From the NCBI RefSeq assembly GCF_000208865.1, contig NC_018397.1, positions 1,736,001 to 1,800,000 on the forward strand: a stretch of DNA of 64,000 bases. Direction: 5' to 3'. The notes beneath the pieces were generated by a model. That model was given only the letters and a program-made list of their open reading frames with translations. It did not search any database and was not told the DNA's origin. Position numbers and translations under genes: made by a program. Source of the stretch: Neospora caninum Liverpool. Lineage: Eukaryota > Apicomplexa > Conoidasida > Eucoccidiorida > Sarcocystidae. Of the stretch, positions 47,202 to 59,952 are shown piece after piece. Within the stretch, counting starts at the first letter, position 1; each line of letters begins with the position of its first letter.

Positions 47202-47789
47202 CGTGAGGTCCCCAGTCGAGCGTCTGCAAAACTGCTCATAAATGTCACTGTCTTTTCACCACTTGAACACGCAAACGTGCCCAAATTGACGACTAAGAAA
47301 GGAGGGCCACGAACTTCGTAGCGTCAACAGTAAAGAATTGTATCGTGCACCCAGAAAACGTCTGTTACAGCCACACCCGTCAATTTAGCAACGCTTTTCG
47401 GGTACTATATTATTGCTTTTGGCTGAAAGACATCACAGGCTGTTCTTCTAGCGCAATATAAGATGACCACCGCAATCGGAGGACCAGGCTACGGAAAACA
47501 GGCCAAAAGGTTTTCGCAACAAGTGAGCGGCAGGCTTTCAGGTGGGTAAAAGCTACACACAGCGTTCGGAGTTGGGAACGAGATCCTGGTATAAAGGACA
47601 TCGTGAACAAGACCATAGTGCAATTGGTTCTTTTGATGTGGGACTCCATAGGCCAAAATGTGTGTATTTCCCCAAGTAACTCCCCCATGACAGGATATTT
47701 GTCCTGAACCCAAGAGTGGGAGGCGATCCCTCAGCGGCGGCAACAGAGGTCGGGGAGGCACCTGCCGCTCACCGAACGTCGAGATTAGC

Positions 47790-47885
47790 AAGGCACGGCG
47801 GTCCCTGCCATGTGCTCTGAACGCAGCGTCTCTGCGAGATGCTGCACGAAACACTACTATAATGGTTGTCATCTTGTCATACTTC
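47790..47885 (-). CDS. Possible C-terminal exon of a PP2C-type phosphatase
   Basis: The minus-strand frame reads VLGGKYDKMTTIIVVFRAA. PP2C phosphatases end their catalytic domain with a strand of the form G-x-x-D-N-(M/I)-T-x-I-V-V, in which the Asp binds metal; here Asp and Met-Thr are kept and Asn is Lys. No other PP2C motif (DGHGG, SDG.WD) was found upstream on this strand, so the match rests on one motif and could be chance. Confidence 0.25.
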
Positions 47886-48599
47886 CCCCCGAGCACTTGA
47901 AACTACCTCAGTCGAACGAAAGCTCGCTGTGCTCACTCGCGATCGTAAGCATTCTGCCGGGGGTGATCAGAATATCTGAGTTTCCTGAAGGCTTTTAGCG
48001 TCTACGGTTGGGCGTGCCCCGGCTTTCCTCCACTGCCTGACACCAACAGAGAATGCTATACCTCCCCATCACGTTGTGGCAAGATGAGAAGACGATTATT
48101 CTTGAGTTCAGGCAAAGTCCCAGCCGCGTTTCGAGTAGCACCAGCGCCTTTTTTTCAGTCTACAGCCCTCCTCAGCTCACCCACTATGCATTATAAGATA
48201 CTCAGGACGCGACCTTCTGGTCCGACATCGCACAGCAGGGAAACGGTAGAGCATTCGCCACGGTACGACCTAGCAAAAGTGATTTTGCAATGTCGTTTTC
48301 CGGTAGCTGGTTTTGCTGACTCTGGGGATGGCGGGCAACCGCTGGCATCTCGTGACATGATCAAATGAACAGATGATCAAGTTCAGCTTCTATTATGTCG
48401 TCATGGTAGCGCCTCTAATACTCCGTTCAGTTACTTGTATCACGGGGTTGTTCGCATGGTAGTGCAAGGGATGAGTGGCTCATATAAGAGGTGCAGCCTT
48501 GCAACGCCCTGACTGTCTCCACTGCACTCACAAACATTCACTATCCCGCTTCGGCGCGGAAGGGGCTTAGGGTGAGAGTAAGTTTGATTCAGGGCATTA

Positions 48600-49146
48600 C
48601 GTACATGGAGATTTTCTCGGCAGCAGTTAGAGGCTTGCGAACTTTTGTAAACGGGCCCTTCTTCTCCCACTTATTGTAGACCCCCAAGAGTGGCATGTGA
48701 GCCCTCCTGTGATAGGCCAGAGGCACTGATGATGTAGGCGATATAGAGGTATATTCTGCTCTGCCAGGTTGCCGGGAGGCGGGCCGCGCTCCTCCATCAT
48801 GCGAACAGAAGCTGCTGCCAAACTCGAGGTGACAGCAGTCGTTGGCAGCTGAAATCATGCCATGAGTCTGCTGTTGCGTTCTTTGATGCAGCGCGGAGGC
48901 TGCCGTTTGGACAGCTACACTAGCTCTTGACGTGCAAGTCGTTACATCAGCCCTGCCAACATGATACTCCCCTGCGCTTCCTGGAAAGCACTTTGGCTCA
49001 CTGGGCAACGGCAAAGTATTAACTTCAGTACCACCCTTTACCGATGCCAGTACTTCGATTTGCTGGCGAGCAGACCGGTCAACTGCCTCTACAACGAACT
49101 GTGTAGGGTACTCATCCCAAGTGTAGGACGGCCGCAGCGGATTCAC
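48600..49146 (-). CDS. Unidentified minus-strand exon, ~180 codons
   Basis: A long open frame for this region (DEYPTQFVVEAVDRSARQQ, later LLGVYNKWEKKGPFTKVRKP and LTAAEKISMY) followed by a GTAATG donor. Mixed composition with Ser/Thr/Gln-rich middle. No family recognised. It is longer and better composed than antisense frames here, so I favour this strand. Confidence 0.4.
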
Positions 49147-52100
49147 ATGACGTTTGGTCTTCAGTCCATTTCTCTGCGTATCTGCCTGCGCGAACGGTAA
49201 GAAAACAACTCACCAACTTTCAAGACCCATTTTACCGCCCCACACCATAGTGGAGAGTGCAACGACCCGGCTCAACGATTTCGTTCTTCTAATGCCTCAT
49301 GAGCAGTTACCTATACCTGAAGTCACGGACTTGGATCCTGACTGAAAGTTCTAGCGTCGGTGCCGGACAATCACCTGAGCTCCCTGAATGTCGGCAGTTG
49401 AGTATATGTTAACCCCTCCTCTCTTCGGTTTCAAGGGTATGCGCCTGTCAGCCCGTACACATCCAGCACAGTAGAGAAATGAGAACTGGGGTTCGATATT
49501 TCCATTGTGGCGTCCGTTTCAACACATTGTCAATGGCCAGCCGTCGGCTATCATGTTGCAGTCGGGGCAACTCCGTGCGGACGTGTACGGGGGATAAAGA
49601 GGCAAATACAACGCTTCAAGCGAAGATCTTGATTATTTCATATGTGGACGGAAAAGACATCGGGCGAAGACGATACAAAACTATTTGCGCTCCTCTCCTG
49701 TCGTCACAGTTGTTTCGGAAACTGTGGGAGGCGGGGCATCGAAACAACAACAGCAGTAACGGCCACCTGCAAATGCTCGCTCGTAGCCGGCGTTGCGGAC
49801 TGAGTAAAGCATTGCCTCGACAATGTGTCTCGACATTTTCTGGGGCTCTACGTGTCTGCAAGCGTCTTCTCTTTCACCGCAGTTGTTTTGCAGCTTCCGT
49901 GGGGGAGTCCCGGCAAGTTGAGATGGTGGTCAGGTGAGTTACATATCCATGAGCTTTTCTTCTACAAGGTTCAACTGGCCAGTCGCGAACCCGTGGCTGA
50001 ACTTTACTCGGAAAAACGGCTTCTTGGGTACTTTTCTCTTCTCTGGGCAGTCGCTTCTGGCAGCGCTATCCGACACCGATCCCGATTATGCCTACATTTG
50101 CCGTTGCAGTTACCACCATCGCTAGGATTGGGTTGAGGTATGATACCTTGAGCTCGTTGCTCCGTCGATATCTTCCGTTATCAAAGGGTAGAATGGAGCG
50201 CGCATAGCCCTCGCGTGCACCCGGGGAAGGCTCTTCTCAATATGCCCTGTGTCACTCAGACACAGTTGATGCGTCATCCGCAGCACTTACACCGAGTGCC
50301 GCGGCGAAGCAGGCCAGGCGTTCGGCAAATTAACGCGACATATCATCTACGTCACGCTGGGAACGCTTGCTGTGTTCCCATCTAGCTGGTGATTATACAG
50401 CAACCCAATTACAGCTGTGTTTTTCCACACACCAGCAACTGAGCACACCTCACTCGGGCCTACCCTGAAGTAGGAGCCACCCTGAGGTGACGCACACGTC
50501 GTGCCACTGCCGCCTACAAGGCTGTATCGTCCGACAGAAATTTCAACTAGCAGTTCACGGGGAGGATCCTGAGTGCGCGCGAACGGTTTTAGGTGAACGA
50601 ACCTATCACGAGTTGTTCGCCATGTGGCTGCGATTCGCCTTTTTGGGCCAACGCGACAGCCTCTTCTGTCCAAATATGAGAAGGGACGGTCCAGTTCGGT
50701 AGAACGTAGCTGCAAACACCCAACGCAACGACTTTTGTATGCATGGTAAGCTTCTGGGCTCCGTCCTGTGACGCAGTTTCTGGTTGTTGCTCCCATAGGG
50801 AAGCGTCAGGACTTACACAGGGTCGTTTGGGTTATTATGCCTTGCTACGACGTGATGCGGCCTCTTGGTGCCATTAATGTCCTGTCATCGTCCCGTGGAG
50901 AACCACTGGAAATACATTAAGCAGCTTGTCGGAAGAGGTGTTCTCCGTCGTCGCCGCTTCCGGAAGTCTTGCGACCTAGCAGCGAGTGCTGAGTTTTTTC
51001 TTGGGAGGCCGGTGGCGTACCTGGCAGTGGAGAGATGAACTGAGTCTGCATTCTTGGGGAGGCCGGAAAAAACTGGTCCGCATAGCGAGTTGGTTGGGTG
51101 TAGAACCTTCAATCTTGTCAATGTTTGAGTCACCTATGCTGTCATCACAGTGAATAGCTACCGTACGTTCCGTGAAACGTATTGTGAGAGTACCCGGTCT
51201 ACACCATCCCTCGTGAACGCTATCCGTGGGTGTCTTCATTGCTGGACTGCCCAACGATAGTCAAAGCGTACAGATTCGTGAACAAACAAAACGGGTCAAG
51301 CGACGATGTGATTACCCATTACGAGGATGATAATGATGATACCGGCCTTTCCAGAAGAAAAGCCACTGCTTCATATTCACAACACGGTAGACGAAAACAA
51401 CCAAGAACACCGCTGTCATGGGTTACGACATGAATCTGTCTTGGGCTCTGAGTGATGATTGGTGCCTCCTCCACTTGAAGCCACTGGCACCAGCAAGTTC
51501 TTGCCAAGCTAATCTGATGAGAAACTGACTCTCTTCGGCGCTGCTCTGCTTCCTCATTCCGTCTAAGGAAACAGCGGATGGGTGGTTACCGGGATGCCTG
51601 TGGAGCTCATTCACAACCAGTGCTCGGGCTGGCCGTGGCATGTCTCTTTCGCATCTTTCTTCGACATTTCCACAGTCGCCGTCCCACACCGCATTGATCC
51701 TAGCCTACCCATCATTTGCGTGTCTTGTCCTTGGACCGCCGTCTGTGGCCTGGGTGATATCGCTGACGTTTAGGGTGTCTCTAACAAACTTAAGGGGCGG
51801 AGGCTTTTCCTCCTTGTACGACGGAAGCTTGTACTGAAGATACGACAGAAGAGACGGCATCGTGCAGACACCGGTCTCGTCTACAGACAATTCACGTCTT
51901 GCGAGTCCTTTTTTCGCCGCTATCCTTAAAAAACAGCCGTTGATCCCCTGTTCGTGTACGTTAAAGTGCGTAACACGATGACTAGCTTTTCACTCATGCT
52001 TGCACACGCCGTTTCCAACGCGCTACTTCTTCGTATCAGTTATGGGCCTCCTCTCGCTCATTCTGCAGCGTCACGCTGGACGTACGTGAACCTATATCAG

Positions 52101-52829
52101 GGCCACCAGTTCTGAAGGAGAACAGAAACGTTGTGTCCTGTTTGATCTGACCAACGAACATTTCCTCTATGCTGTTCACACCCTTTCTGCCCTCGAGTAT
52201 TGGCACAAAATGCACCGAAGATGGATATGGAGGAATCTGCCAACCTCAGGATCTAGGGGGTTTACTACTCGATTGGTTTTGAACCCTGTCGGTTTCGGAT
52301 AGGCGAACTGCACGCAGCACCGATGCACATGGCTTTACGATTGACAAAACCTTTAGGATTTCCAGATGTACAAAGACAAGACGGGAGGCTGTCAAAGGTT
52401 AGCTACTCTGCGTGTCTCCGCGGTGTATTCGATCGTTGGTTAAAGAGTTGCTTGGGAAGCCCCGGCTAGGAACACGCAAGCAGGCAAGCGCCGCAGTCGC
52501 ACCACAGTACTTTCTGTCATGAACGCCCTGTGTCACAGAGACTGCCTCGCTAGGAGGCTCAGGCGTAAAAATGGTTCCGCGAGGACGAATGCTTCAGCGC
52601 ATGCATGCATTTGCGGGCAAGATCCAGTCAACGGGGTTTGCCGAAATTGCTGTGCCGCGAACAAAAATGTCGGAGATTTGCAAGCCAGAAGATTTCGTTC
52701 GATAACCACCGTAAGCAATCGTACTCTTGAGAACCAGAACCACTTCTGCTCTTGAAGTGGGACCTGTCGTTTGAGAGCTGATACGAGAGGACTGCTCCAG
52801 GGTTGTAGACACAAGATCCGCCACCTCAC

Positions 52830-53412
52830 CTCGATATCGCGGTTTTGCAGAGACAGATCGATCGGCCTGGAATCTTCCCGCGGTCTTCTGGTGGACGCCC
52901 TGTGAAGTGTGGAGTGCACGAATAGAGCCATTTTACAAACCGTGGCCCCTCAGAGACATTTCGATGTGGTGGACAGGGCACCTGTCTTGTTCCGGGGGCC
53001 CGCACCGGGCCATGATGGAAGGAAACAACGGTAACAGGTCGGTCAAGGACCCCGGTGAGTATGGCGAAGCCAGACCGTGTGTCCAGTCGAACAGCAGCCT
53101 TTCTGCGTCTCTCTAAACACGTATTCCCTACTCCTTACGATGCTGCCTCCGATTTGAATGACGAATCTTCTCTGTTAGTGAGCCTGTATGCGGTAGAAAC
53201 ACTGTTTTCCACAGGACAAATGATATGCCTGTATTAACACCGATGTCTTCTCTTGCTACACCGATTCAGATCGGTCGCTGAGTACGGAAGTTTTAGCTCT
53301 CGGACCACATCACATTGGGCAACGTACCGTTCATATGGGTTTTCCGGAAAGGCCTTCTCAATATCGCGTGTCATCAGAGAATTACATTGTCGCGTTCCCT
53401 TTCGCTCAAATC
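52830..53412 (-). CDS. Two phase-matched exons of an unidentified protein
   Basis: Exon 53328..53412 (FERKGTRQCNSLMTRDIEK, then AFPENPYER) has a CTCAG acceptor and a GTACGT donor in phase 2. Exon 52830..52899 (ASTRRPREDSRPIDLSLQN, RDIE) follows in phase and ends with a GTGAGG donor. A third exon may start at 52763 (VPLQEQKWFWFSRVRLL). The join is supported by phase and good splice sites. No domain recognised. Confidence 0.35.
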
Positions 53413-56054
53413 CTGAGGTGTTGAGATGCGAACGATGAAGTTTACTTAGTACCGCTGTCAGAGACTGCCAACTCACACAAAATGTACTCAACTGCCCTGG
53501 CCTTTCTGAGCATTTTCAGGTAGCTAAAAATGCGCCGATACTTCTGGGAGGTAGCAAGCACGCAGAACGACGCCCATTTCCCTCGGGGGCGGACGGAGTC
53601 ATTGTGACGACAGTTCGTCGGAGTTATATCTTTTCGTCAGCTGTGAATCCGGTGGCAAGAATCGATCAACTCCTCAAAACGGCGGTGCCCATCAGATAAA
53701 CTTGCTCCCAGAGCACTTTCACTGCTCATGTGTTTGTCACCCTAAGTAGGAGATCTTGACGAACACCGGAGCTCGCTGACAAGCATACCGTGTGGGACGT
53801 CTTTTGGTTTCAGCGTGTCCAGGTACATCAAATCCTGTTCACCGACAAAGCGAAATGGTCCTCCAGCAGCTGTTTGTTGCACAGTCAACCCGAGACTTCT
53901 TTAAAGTTTAAGGATCACGAGCGTTGTCCCCGACTGTTCGATAGTGGGCGAATAAGCTCGAGATGCGTCCGCTGCCTTTCACTTGTCTATCAGTAGGTAT
54001 CTTGACGAGAGGTTGTCGGGAAGGCAGGACACAATTTGGGACTTGACAATGGAAACCAACTCGTCCTGCGAATGCCGTTCCTTACAGGCACTTTCTTACA
54101 TGCGTATCCTCGACTGAGGGGTCACTCGCCACCAGCGGCTTTTACCCTACATGAGTTCGCGGCTGACCTGTGTCGTTCCAAGCGGTGAGCATAGGGGAAG
54201 TGTTCTCTATCCTTACCACGCGCTGGGGGAAGGGAAGAGATGCATCTCCGCCTATAATCTGGAAAAAGGCAGGCGTGAGCAAACATTGCTTAGCACACGA
54301 ATGTTAATAAGAGCTCAATTCATGGCTGGTTCCTAACTTGACCACTTTAACTTAAAGGCTTTTCCTGGATGCATACGGCCCTGCGCCCCACTTGAATAAT
54401 TCCTACTCTTTTCTATTCTACACAGCAGACGGCCGTTCTTTTTTGCCGCGCGTAGCAGAGCGACCCGAACGAAGGGGGTCAGCTGAAGGAACTGAAAGAA
54501 CCAATGTATGACATCTCTGCATGCGCAAAAGCATTTTCCATAGGTATGCAAAACTAGCCTCGTCGCAAGGGAGGGCTACGGCAGTATAAAACCAGAGGCT
54601 CTCACCATTTTGAAACGACACACTGGAAATCTTGGTCCGATAGTGGAGCTGATCGTCTGCCTAGTTGTTCATTTGGAGGCAGGGAACGGACTGTCTTTGC
54701 CCATTCACAGACCCGGTCGTTTCAGTGTCTTCGATAAATAGGTCGTTCCACCACAAAACTCACTGGATCACATGCTCAGGTGGAAAGTGGACAGAGGGCG
54801 GCGACGCGCCAGAAACCTCCTGCCTTCCTTGAAACACTTTTACTGAGTGCAAAGGCGTGCGTAAATGCAGAGATTTACTACCGCCCTTATTTGCCTGCCT
54901 TCCTATTTGCGAAGGAGTTTAGCGGAAGTCCACCACTTTACTAGTCATGTGTGTCTGCACAGAAGGCGCAACCAACCACCGGAAGGAGACTCGCAGACGA
55001 GACAACCCCACTGTCAAGTTCGTTCGAACAAGTTCGCCAGTGGACCACTGTCCTCGTGAGTGTTGTAAAACACTGTCCGCTTACAAATAGGCACCCGCGG
55101 CGGTCTGTGCCAACAGCGCAGTTGCAAGGAGGACGGTCATGAAGCCATGGTTTTACTGAATTCAAGCCCCGCATCTACTGCGCCACCATGTGGCTGCTTC
55201 CCAACACAGCTGAGACCTACATGAACGCAACTTCCGTGGCTCGGCACCGAAACTCGTGAATTACCTAAGGTTGGAGGGAATTCGTGCAGGGCCGATTCTC
55301 ACTACCGGTCGGAGAGTTTCACTCGTTTTCCCTACTATTACCTCAACCGAGCCACAGACGAGAGGAGAACGACTGGGGCACGCTTACATTGTTTGCCTGG
55401 CACAAATATTTCATCTAACTAAATTTCTCAGGGTAGGGGTATCCTCTGGGAACTGTGTGTGGGAAACCGGGGCAGAAGAAAATGTAAAACATCGGTGTTC
55501 GACCGCCGCCCCCGAGCATTCGGTTTGTTGCCTTGTTCAACTTGCACCAGCGGCCTCAGTTGTTAGTGTATTTGGCTTTTTATGGTTACTTCCTGAATAG
55601 CCCGTGAGACTCCGCGTTGGCTAAGCGACGTTGGACAGTTTGATGTGAACTAATTGAGTCAGGAATGATGGCACCTTCGAGGTCGCTCGCCGCCAGTTCC
55701 TCCCGTTTTGTCGGGGTCTACTACCCGCAGTAGCGTGAGCCGAAAGCGAGTCTAAAGTTGCCTAGGGCTAAGATGGAGTGGACCTCAGTGTACATGTAAT
55801 ATTGTGCAAAGGGATGTACTACCCACCCGCAGAGTTGCCAGTCAACTGGCTCTAATGCTGCGCCAACGATGTTCCAAGTTTCAAAAACTGACTAGACTGC
55901 TGCCACAAAATGTGGCTTCAAGAGTAACTGCGTCCATTTCGATACACATAATTCAACGCGTAGTTAGGAGGTAACTCGAGAATAGTGACAAAGCGATTCC
56001 TTGGCGTAGCCTTCTGCGCTGGCCTCGTCGCTGTCTTTGTGTGGGCGGCGGGAA

Positions 56055-56068
56055 GGGGGGGGGGGGGG
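56055..56068 (+). repeat. G14 homopolymer
   Basis: Fourteen consecutive G residues in otherwise mixed-sequence DNA. Confidence 0.9.
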
Positions 56069-56380
56069 TCACGTCAGTGCGTTCCTGGAGCGCGCCCCTA
56101 CCGCGTTCAGAGGACGCGAGGGTAGCCCGCTGGATGGGGTCGGCGAGGTGGGTTCGCACACCTGGTAATTCTTCCTAAAATGAATAAGGGGGTTTCTGAA
56201 AATTAGCTTGGAAGAGCTGGCATGGGCCTTGAATTTTTCCAGGGAAACGGAACAGATTTCGAGTTAATTTTTCGGGTCTGGAAACCAAAGACTGTGCGTG
56301 ACTGGAGTGTCCTAGGCGACTATCTGTTACCCCCACCTTCGGGGGGAAGCAAGAAATTGTGCGCTGCTGGATGTACTCAC

Positions 56381-56437
56381 TCTGTTGAACGCTGCCACAG
56401 ACAGAGCAGCGCAAGTGCAACACACCAGAGCACGCAT
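56381..56437 (-). CDS. Candidate signal-peptide first exon
   Basis: ATG followed by 18 codons (MRALVCCTCAALSVAAFNR) and a strong donor AGA|GTGAGT in phase 0. The peptide has the charge, hydrophobic core and small residues of a signal sequence. No downstream exon could be assigned with confidence, so it may be fortuitous. Confidence 0.25.
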
Positions 56438-56793
56438 GTTGGACGGGCGCGCCCACCCGTAACACCTTGTTCTACCCAAAGGTACGAGCAAAATTACTTT
56501 GTGGACGGTGATAGGAGACAATGAGAAGCGCGCCAGATTGTGTGGTGAAGTGGGAGCAAACCTACACACTCAAACCCTCAATTACGACAGGCTAATCTTC
56601 GTTCCTTCCATACACCAACCAGCGGCGTTCTACGTGGAACTGTCGAGGAAGAAGTGATGCCCCGTATCTGCAGTTGTGCAACGTCGGTCCTCTCCATTTT
56701 GCAATTTGGTGACATAGACAGTGAGAGATTCATTTGATCTCCGTGTGTAGGAACAGAAAAAGAACCCTGCCGATCGCCGTTGGAAAAAAACAC

Positions 56794-58313
56794 CTGACAA
56801 CTTGCAGACTACGCCGCCGTTTCGGCGTGGTTTTTCCCGTTTGACGGTGACAGCGCCGCCGCCTCCGGGCAACCGCGCATCCACCCTCTGGGTATCCCGT
56901 CGTATATCCTGGGCAGTCTATTTGAACTCTCTTGGAAAAGTGTGTCTTCTGCAAGGAAAGGATGAGCGGTCATTTCCGCTTAGGAAGGCTTCAGCCGACG
57001 CCTGTTAGTTAACTTGCAGCTCTTGCGAGGAGAGGCTTGCCGCTCCGGTATGGCACATGCATGACAGTCCGGGTGCGATTCCAGACTACCGTGTAGGCAT
57101 TCAAGGCGTGCCTTGTATATATGGGGTGTCGAATGGTAATGTTGTCAAGTAGCCACAGCGCACGCACGAGGCATCGTAGCGTTACCCTCGCCTGTCCCGG
57201 ACGGCACCACCGTCGAACCATGTCCATAAAGAACTTAGGTAGTGACTTAAGGATCAACCGCCAACACCCGGCGCTATTGGTTCTTACGCATCTGTCCACA
57301 CATGCCAGTTACACATAGCCTTCGCAGAGACGTCGCTGCAGGGGTGAGCAGGTGGGCAGGCAGCGACAAGGAGCCGTTGTCCTCGTGGCGCACAGGCGGC
57401 GGCTGTTTTTGCTGGAGTCACTGTGGGGGACACCCGTCAGCGGCTCTCAGTTTTTTTGCTTTGCTGGTTGACTTTTCTCGCATTCACCTCCAAGTCATCC
57501 AACGCACCGAAATGCCAAGCTACTGAAAAGCTGGTAGTGCGTTTGCCTTGCTACGATATAGTGGCATCCACGGTACACTGCAGAACAATTTCACCGCTCG
57601 TATGGGACTAGGAAAGAGTTGAAGTACTTTTGAAGCGCTTATCGGTATGATTCGCGCGCTTTAAGAACAAAGCACTAACGTTGGCGGCACAGCGATCTGG
57701 TTGTCGTTTGGCTCCGTGTCCATAGTCCCTAGTACCCGTGTGACACGGCTGCTGCTTGTGGTCGCGGAAAAGTTGGCCAACAGCTGACGCTGTTGAGCAC
57801 ATCCTGGGCGGTTTTCTCTACACCGCAGAAGCATCAAAGAAGTGAAAACACTGAAAGCTCGCCAGCATTTCTATCAGTGCCTCTTTGTCACAATGGCCTT
57901 AGCTCGATTCATTGACGGAAAATTCACAAGTCCCACCTCAACTCGTCACCCATACACGCCGTTGCCTTCATGTACCTGCCGTTTTTCTGTTGTTCTCCGG
58001 TTCTGGCTTGGATTTGCAAAAGCTTGCTTCCTATTGAACGACGCGGACGACCACATAGTCAGTTCCTGATCTGCGCCTCCAGGGGGCCTACCTCAAAAGC
58101 CTTTGTGTTGGACTCGTACACTTTCTCTCGAGTGTCGGCTCCCTGACTCCCCTCCCGGTGCGGCCCTTCGTGTGAGATCTGAGGAAGGTAGTCTAAAAGA
58201 CACATATTTGCAAACGCTTTCGCCTCACACGAATGCATTGACTTGGTAGGAAGTGCCACAAGCAGTGGAAGAATTTCTTTCCGGTGTGAGCCTTGTCTAG
58301 CGCGCCACCCGGC
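56794..58313 (-). CDS. Three phase-matched exons of an unidentified protein
   Basis: Exons ~58092..58313 (KEILPLLVALPTKSMHSCEA, then FANMCLLDYLPQISHEG, ending KAFE before a GTAGGC donor), 57090..57233 (FFMDMVRRWCRPGQARV, LVRALWLLDNITIRHPIY) and 56794..56908 (DIRRDTQRVDARLPGGGGA, KREKPRRNGGVVCKLS) join in phase 0. The middle part looks like a globular, helical protein; the last exon is basic and Gly-rich. Upstream and downstream exons were not found and the family is not recognised. A 142-codon plus-strand frame at 58337..58765 lies just beyond the first exon and may be a shadow. Confidence 0.4.
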
Positions 58314-59322
58314 GAAACTACCCAGAAAGGTGATCAATGGCATGCTATAGGTGGAAATTCGACCGCTGGGAAGTGCATCATGTGGCACTTCACACAGAGT
58401 CAGCGAGGCGAAGAGGGCACGCAGACCAGAGCGGTGAAATTCAAGAAAAGAATGATGAGTTCCGTTCCGATCTAGACCACCGCCTCCAGGTCGACAGCGA
58501 GTTTCCTCACGAACCTCCATACCTGTTTCTGACGGGCGGCCTCTCGCAGCTTCCCCGTGACTCAGGAGCTCTGGAGGAGCGGAAGCAGATGCTCAACATC
58601 ATCCAGCTGCCTCTGGGATCCCTTTTGGTTGGTGGAGACACGGATACGGCTCACATCATTTCGACAACGCCAGGTACGGGGCGGATCGGCGCTGTAGTGC
58701 AACGCCTCCTGAGAAAGGAGCCACTCGTGCAGCCGATTTCGAATTCTGTGTGTCGGAAAATATAGCGTACAGTCACGACGTATATTTCTTGCCTCCCACT
58801 TCCCCAACAGTCTTGACTTTGATCGTGGGGAGGTCGCTGTCTCCTCGATTATTTCTTCGGCACCGCGCTGACACTCAGTGTGATCGACCTATGTGCGGAT
58901 CCAGCGGCGCACTGGATTCGCCCATCGCCAGTGCAACTGTCTCAGCAGAGCCCGCAGTGTGTACAAAAAACTCGCGACCAAAGGCGTGTTGCCCAGGGCA
59001 GTCCATCCGTCTCGCCCCCCTCGTCGTACATCATTTACGTTTTTTCTCCTCTTTTGTGGGAAACCTTCCCAGTGCTCTGCGCCAGTCTGATCTTGCTTTT
59101 TTTTTTGCCGATCACTACACCATGCTAGAAGAGTGGTATCTTTGAACGGCCGGGCGAACAGTGCACCGCCGCGCCCGGTTGACCAGAGTAAAGTAAAAGT
59201 GCGTTCAGGACACTGGTTTGTTTTGTTGCAATGCCGTGTGCACCTGGGAAAAATATCTCGTCAAGAGATCGTTGCTGCGCGTTGAAACGAAATCACCTTG
59301 GTGTACTCTTCTTGGCAAATTG

Positions 59323-59952
59323 ATGGTCTTGACGTGCGCTTTGCTCTTGTTCTTCGATCTTCATGCTCGAATTGGAGCCAACGCCTCACGAGCAGAGTTG
59401 TTCGCCAGCCCTCTCTGTGGAGAGCGGTACAGTGATAAGGCTGGACAACAACCTACCCACTCCAAAACAGGGGCCTCTGAAGGTAATCAGTCCAAAGTCA
59501 ACGCTCGCCCCAAATATAACCGGGCGGCGAGACGGCCCCGTTTCTCCTGTGAGGCGTCTTGCCTGTCTGGGGACCCGCGCAAGGTTCCTTGGTGTCCCCG
59601 TGGCGCCCCACATGTGTATTTGTCATCAGCGGAGGAGACTTCACCTCTAGTGACAGTGTTGCCGGTTCTCCAAGTGTCAGTGTTATGTGAATCTGGGCTG
59701 CCTTTCATATTCGGATCCGTTTTTACAGAGTACGACGGTGCGGAGAGCTACCCCTTTTTGTATTTCCTCTTGGGTCACCGGGGTCCGCCTAACGCACGCG
59801 TCGATGGGTACAACCCGTTGCGGGGCAATTGGTGGTCGACTTTGTATCGATTTTTGTTGTTTGCCTCGCTGGACACATTGTACAGACAGAAAACCTTTGT
59901 TCGTCTAAATGCGAAGAGGAGCAAGTACCACCCTGCAGGATTGAACTGTTAA
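59323..59952 (+). CDS. Small secreted Cys-containing protein, single exon
   Basis: A 209-residue frame. It opens upstream, but the first in-frame ATG (59323) falls exactly at a signal peptide: MVLTCALLLFFDLHARIGANA, predicted to be cut before SRAELFA. The mature part has six Cys, a basic disordered stretch (SKVNARPKYNRAARRPRF) and hydrophobic/aromatic segments near the end (GSVFTEYDGAESYPFLYFLL, WWSTLYRFLLFASL). Uninterrupted by introns, which is common for secretory (dense granule, rhoptry or surface) proteins of these parasites. No family recognised. The second hydrophobic segment could also be a membrane span. Confidence 0.45.
   Translation: MVLTCALLLFFDLHARIGANASRAELFASPLCGERYSDKAGQQPTHSKTGASEGNQSKVNARPKYNRAARRPRFSCEASCLSGDPRKVPWCPRGAPHVYLSSAEETSPLVTVLPVLQVSVLCESGLPFIFGSVFTEYDGAESYPFLYFLLGHRGPPNARVDGYNPLRGNWWSTLYRFLLFASLDTLYRQKTFVRLNAKRSKYHPAGLNC

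Noticed and set aside
52533..52824. Alternative frame reading STIAYGGYRTKSSGLQIS
   Set aside because: Looks plausible as protein, but no splice site brings it in phase with the exon pair just upstream; left undecided.
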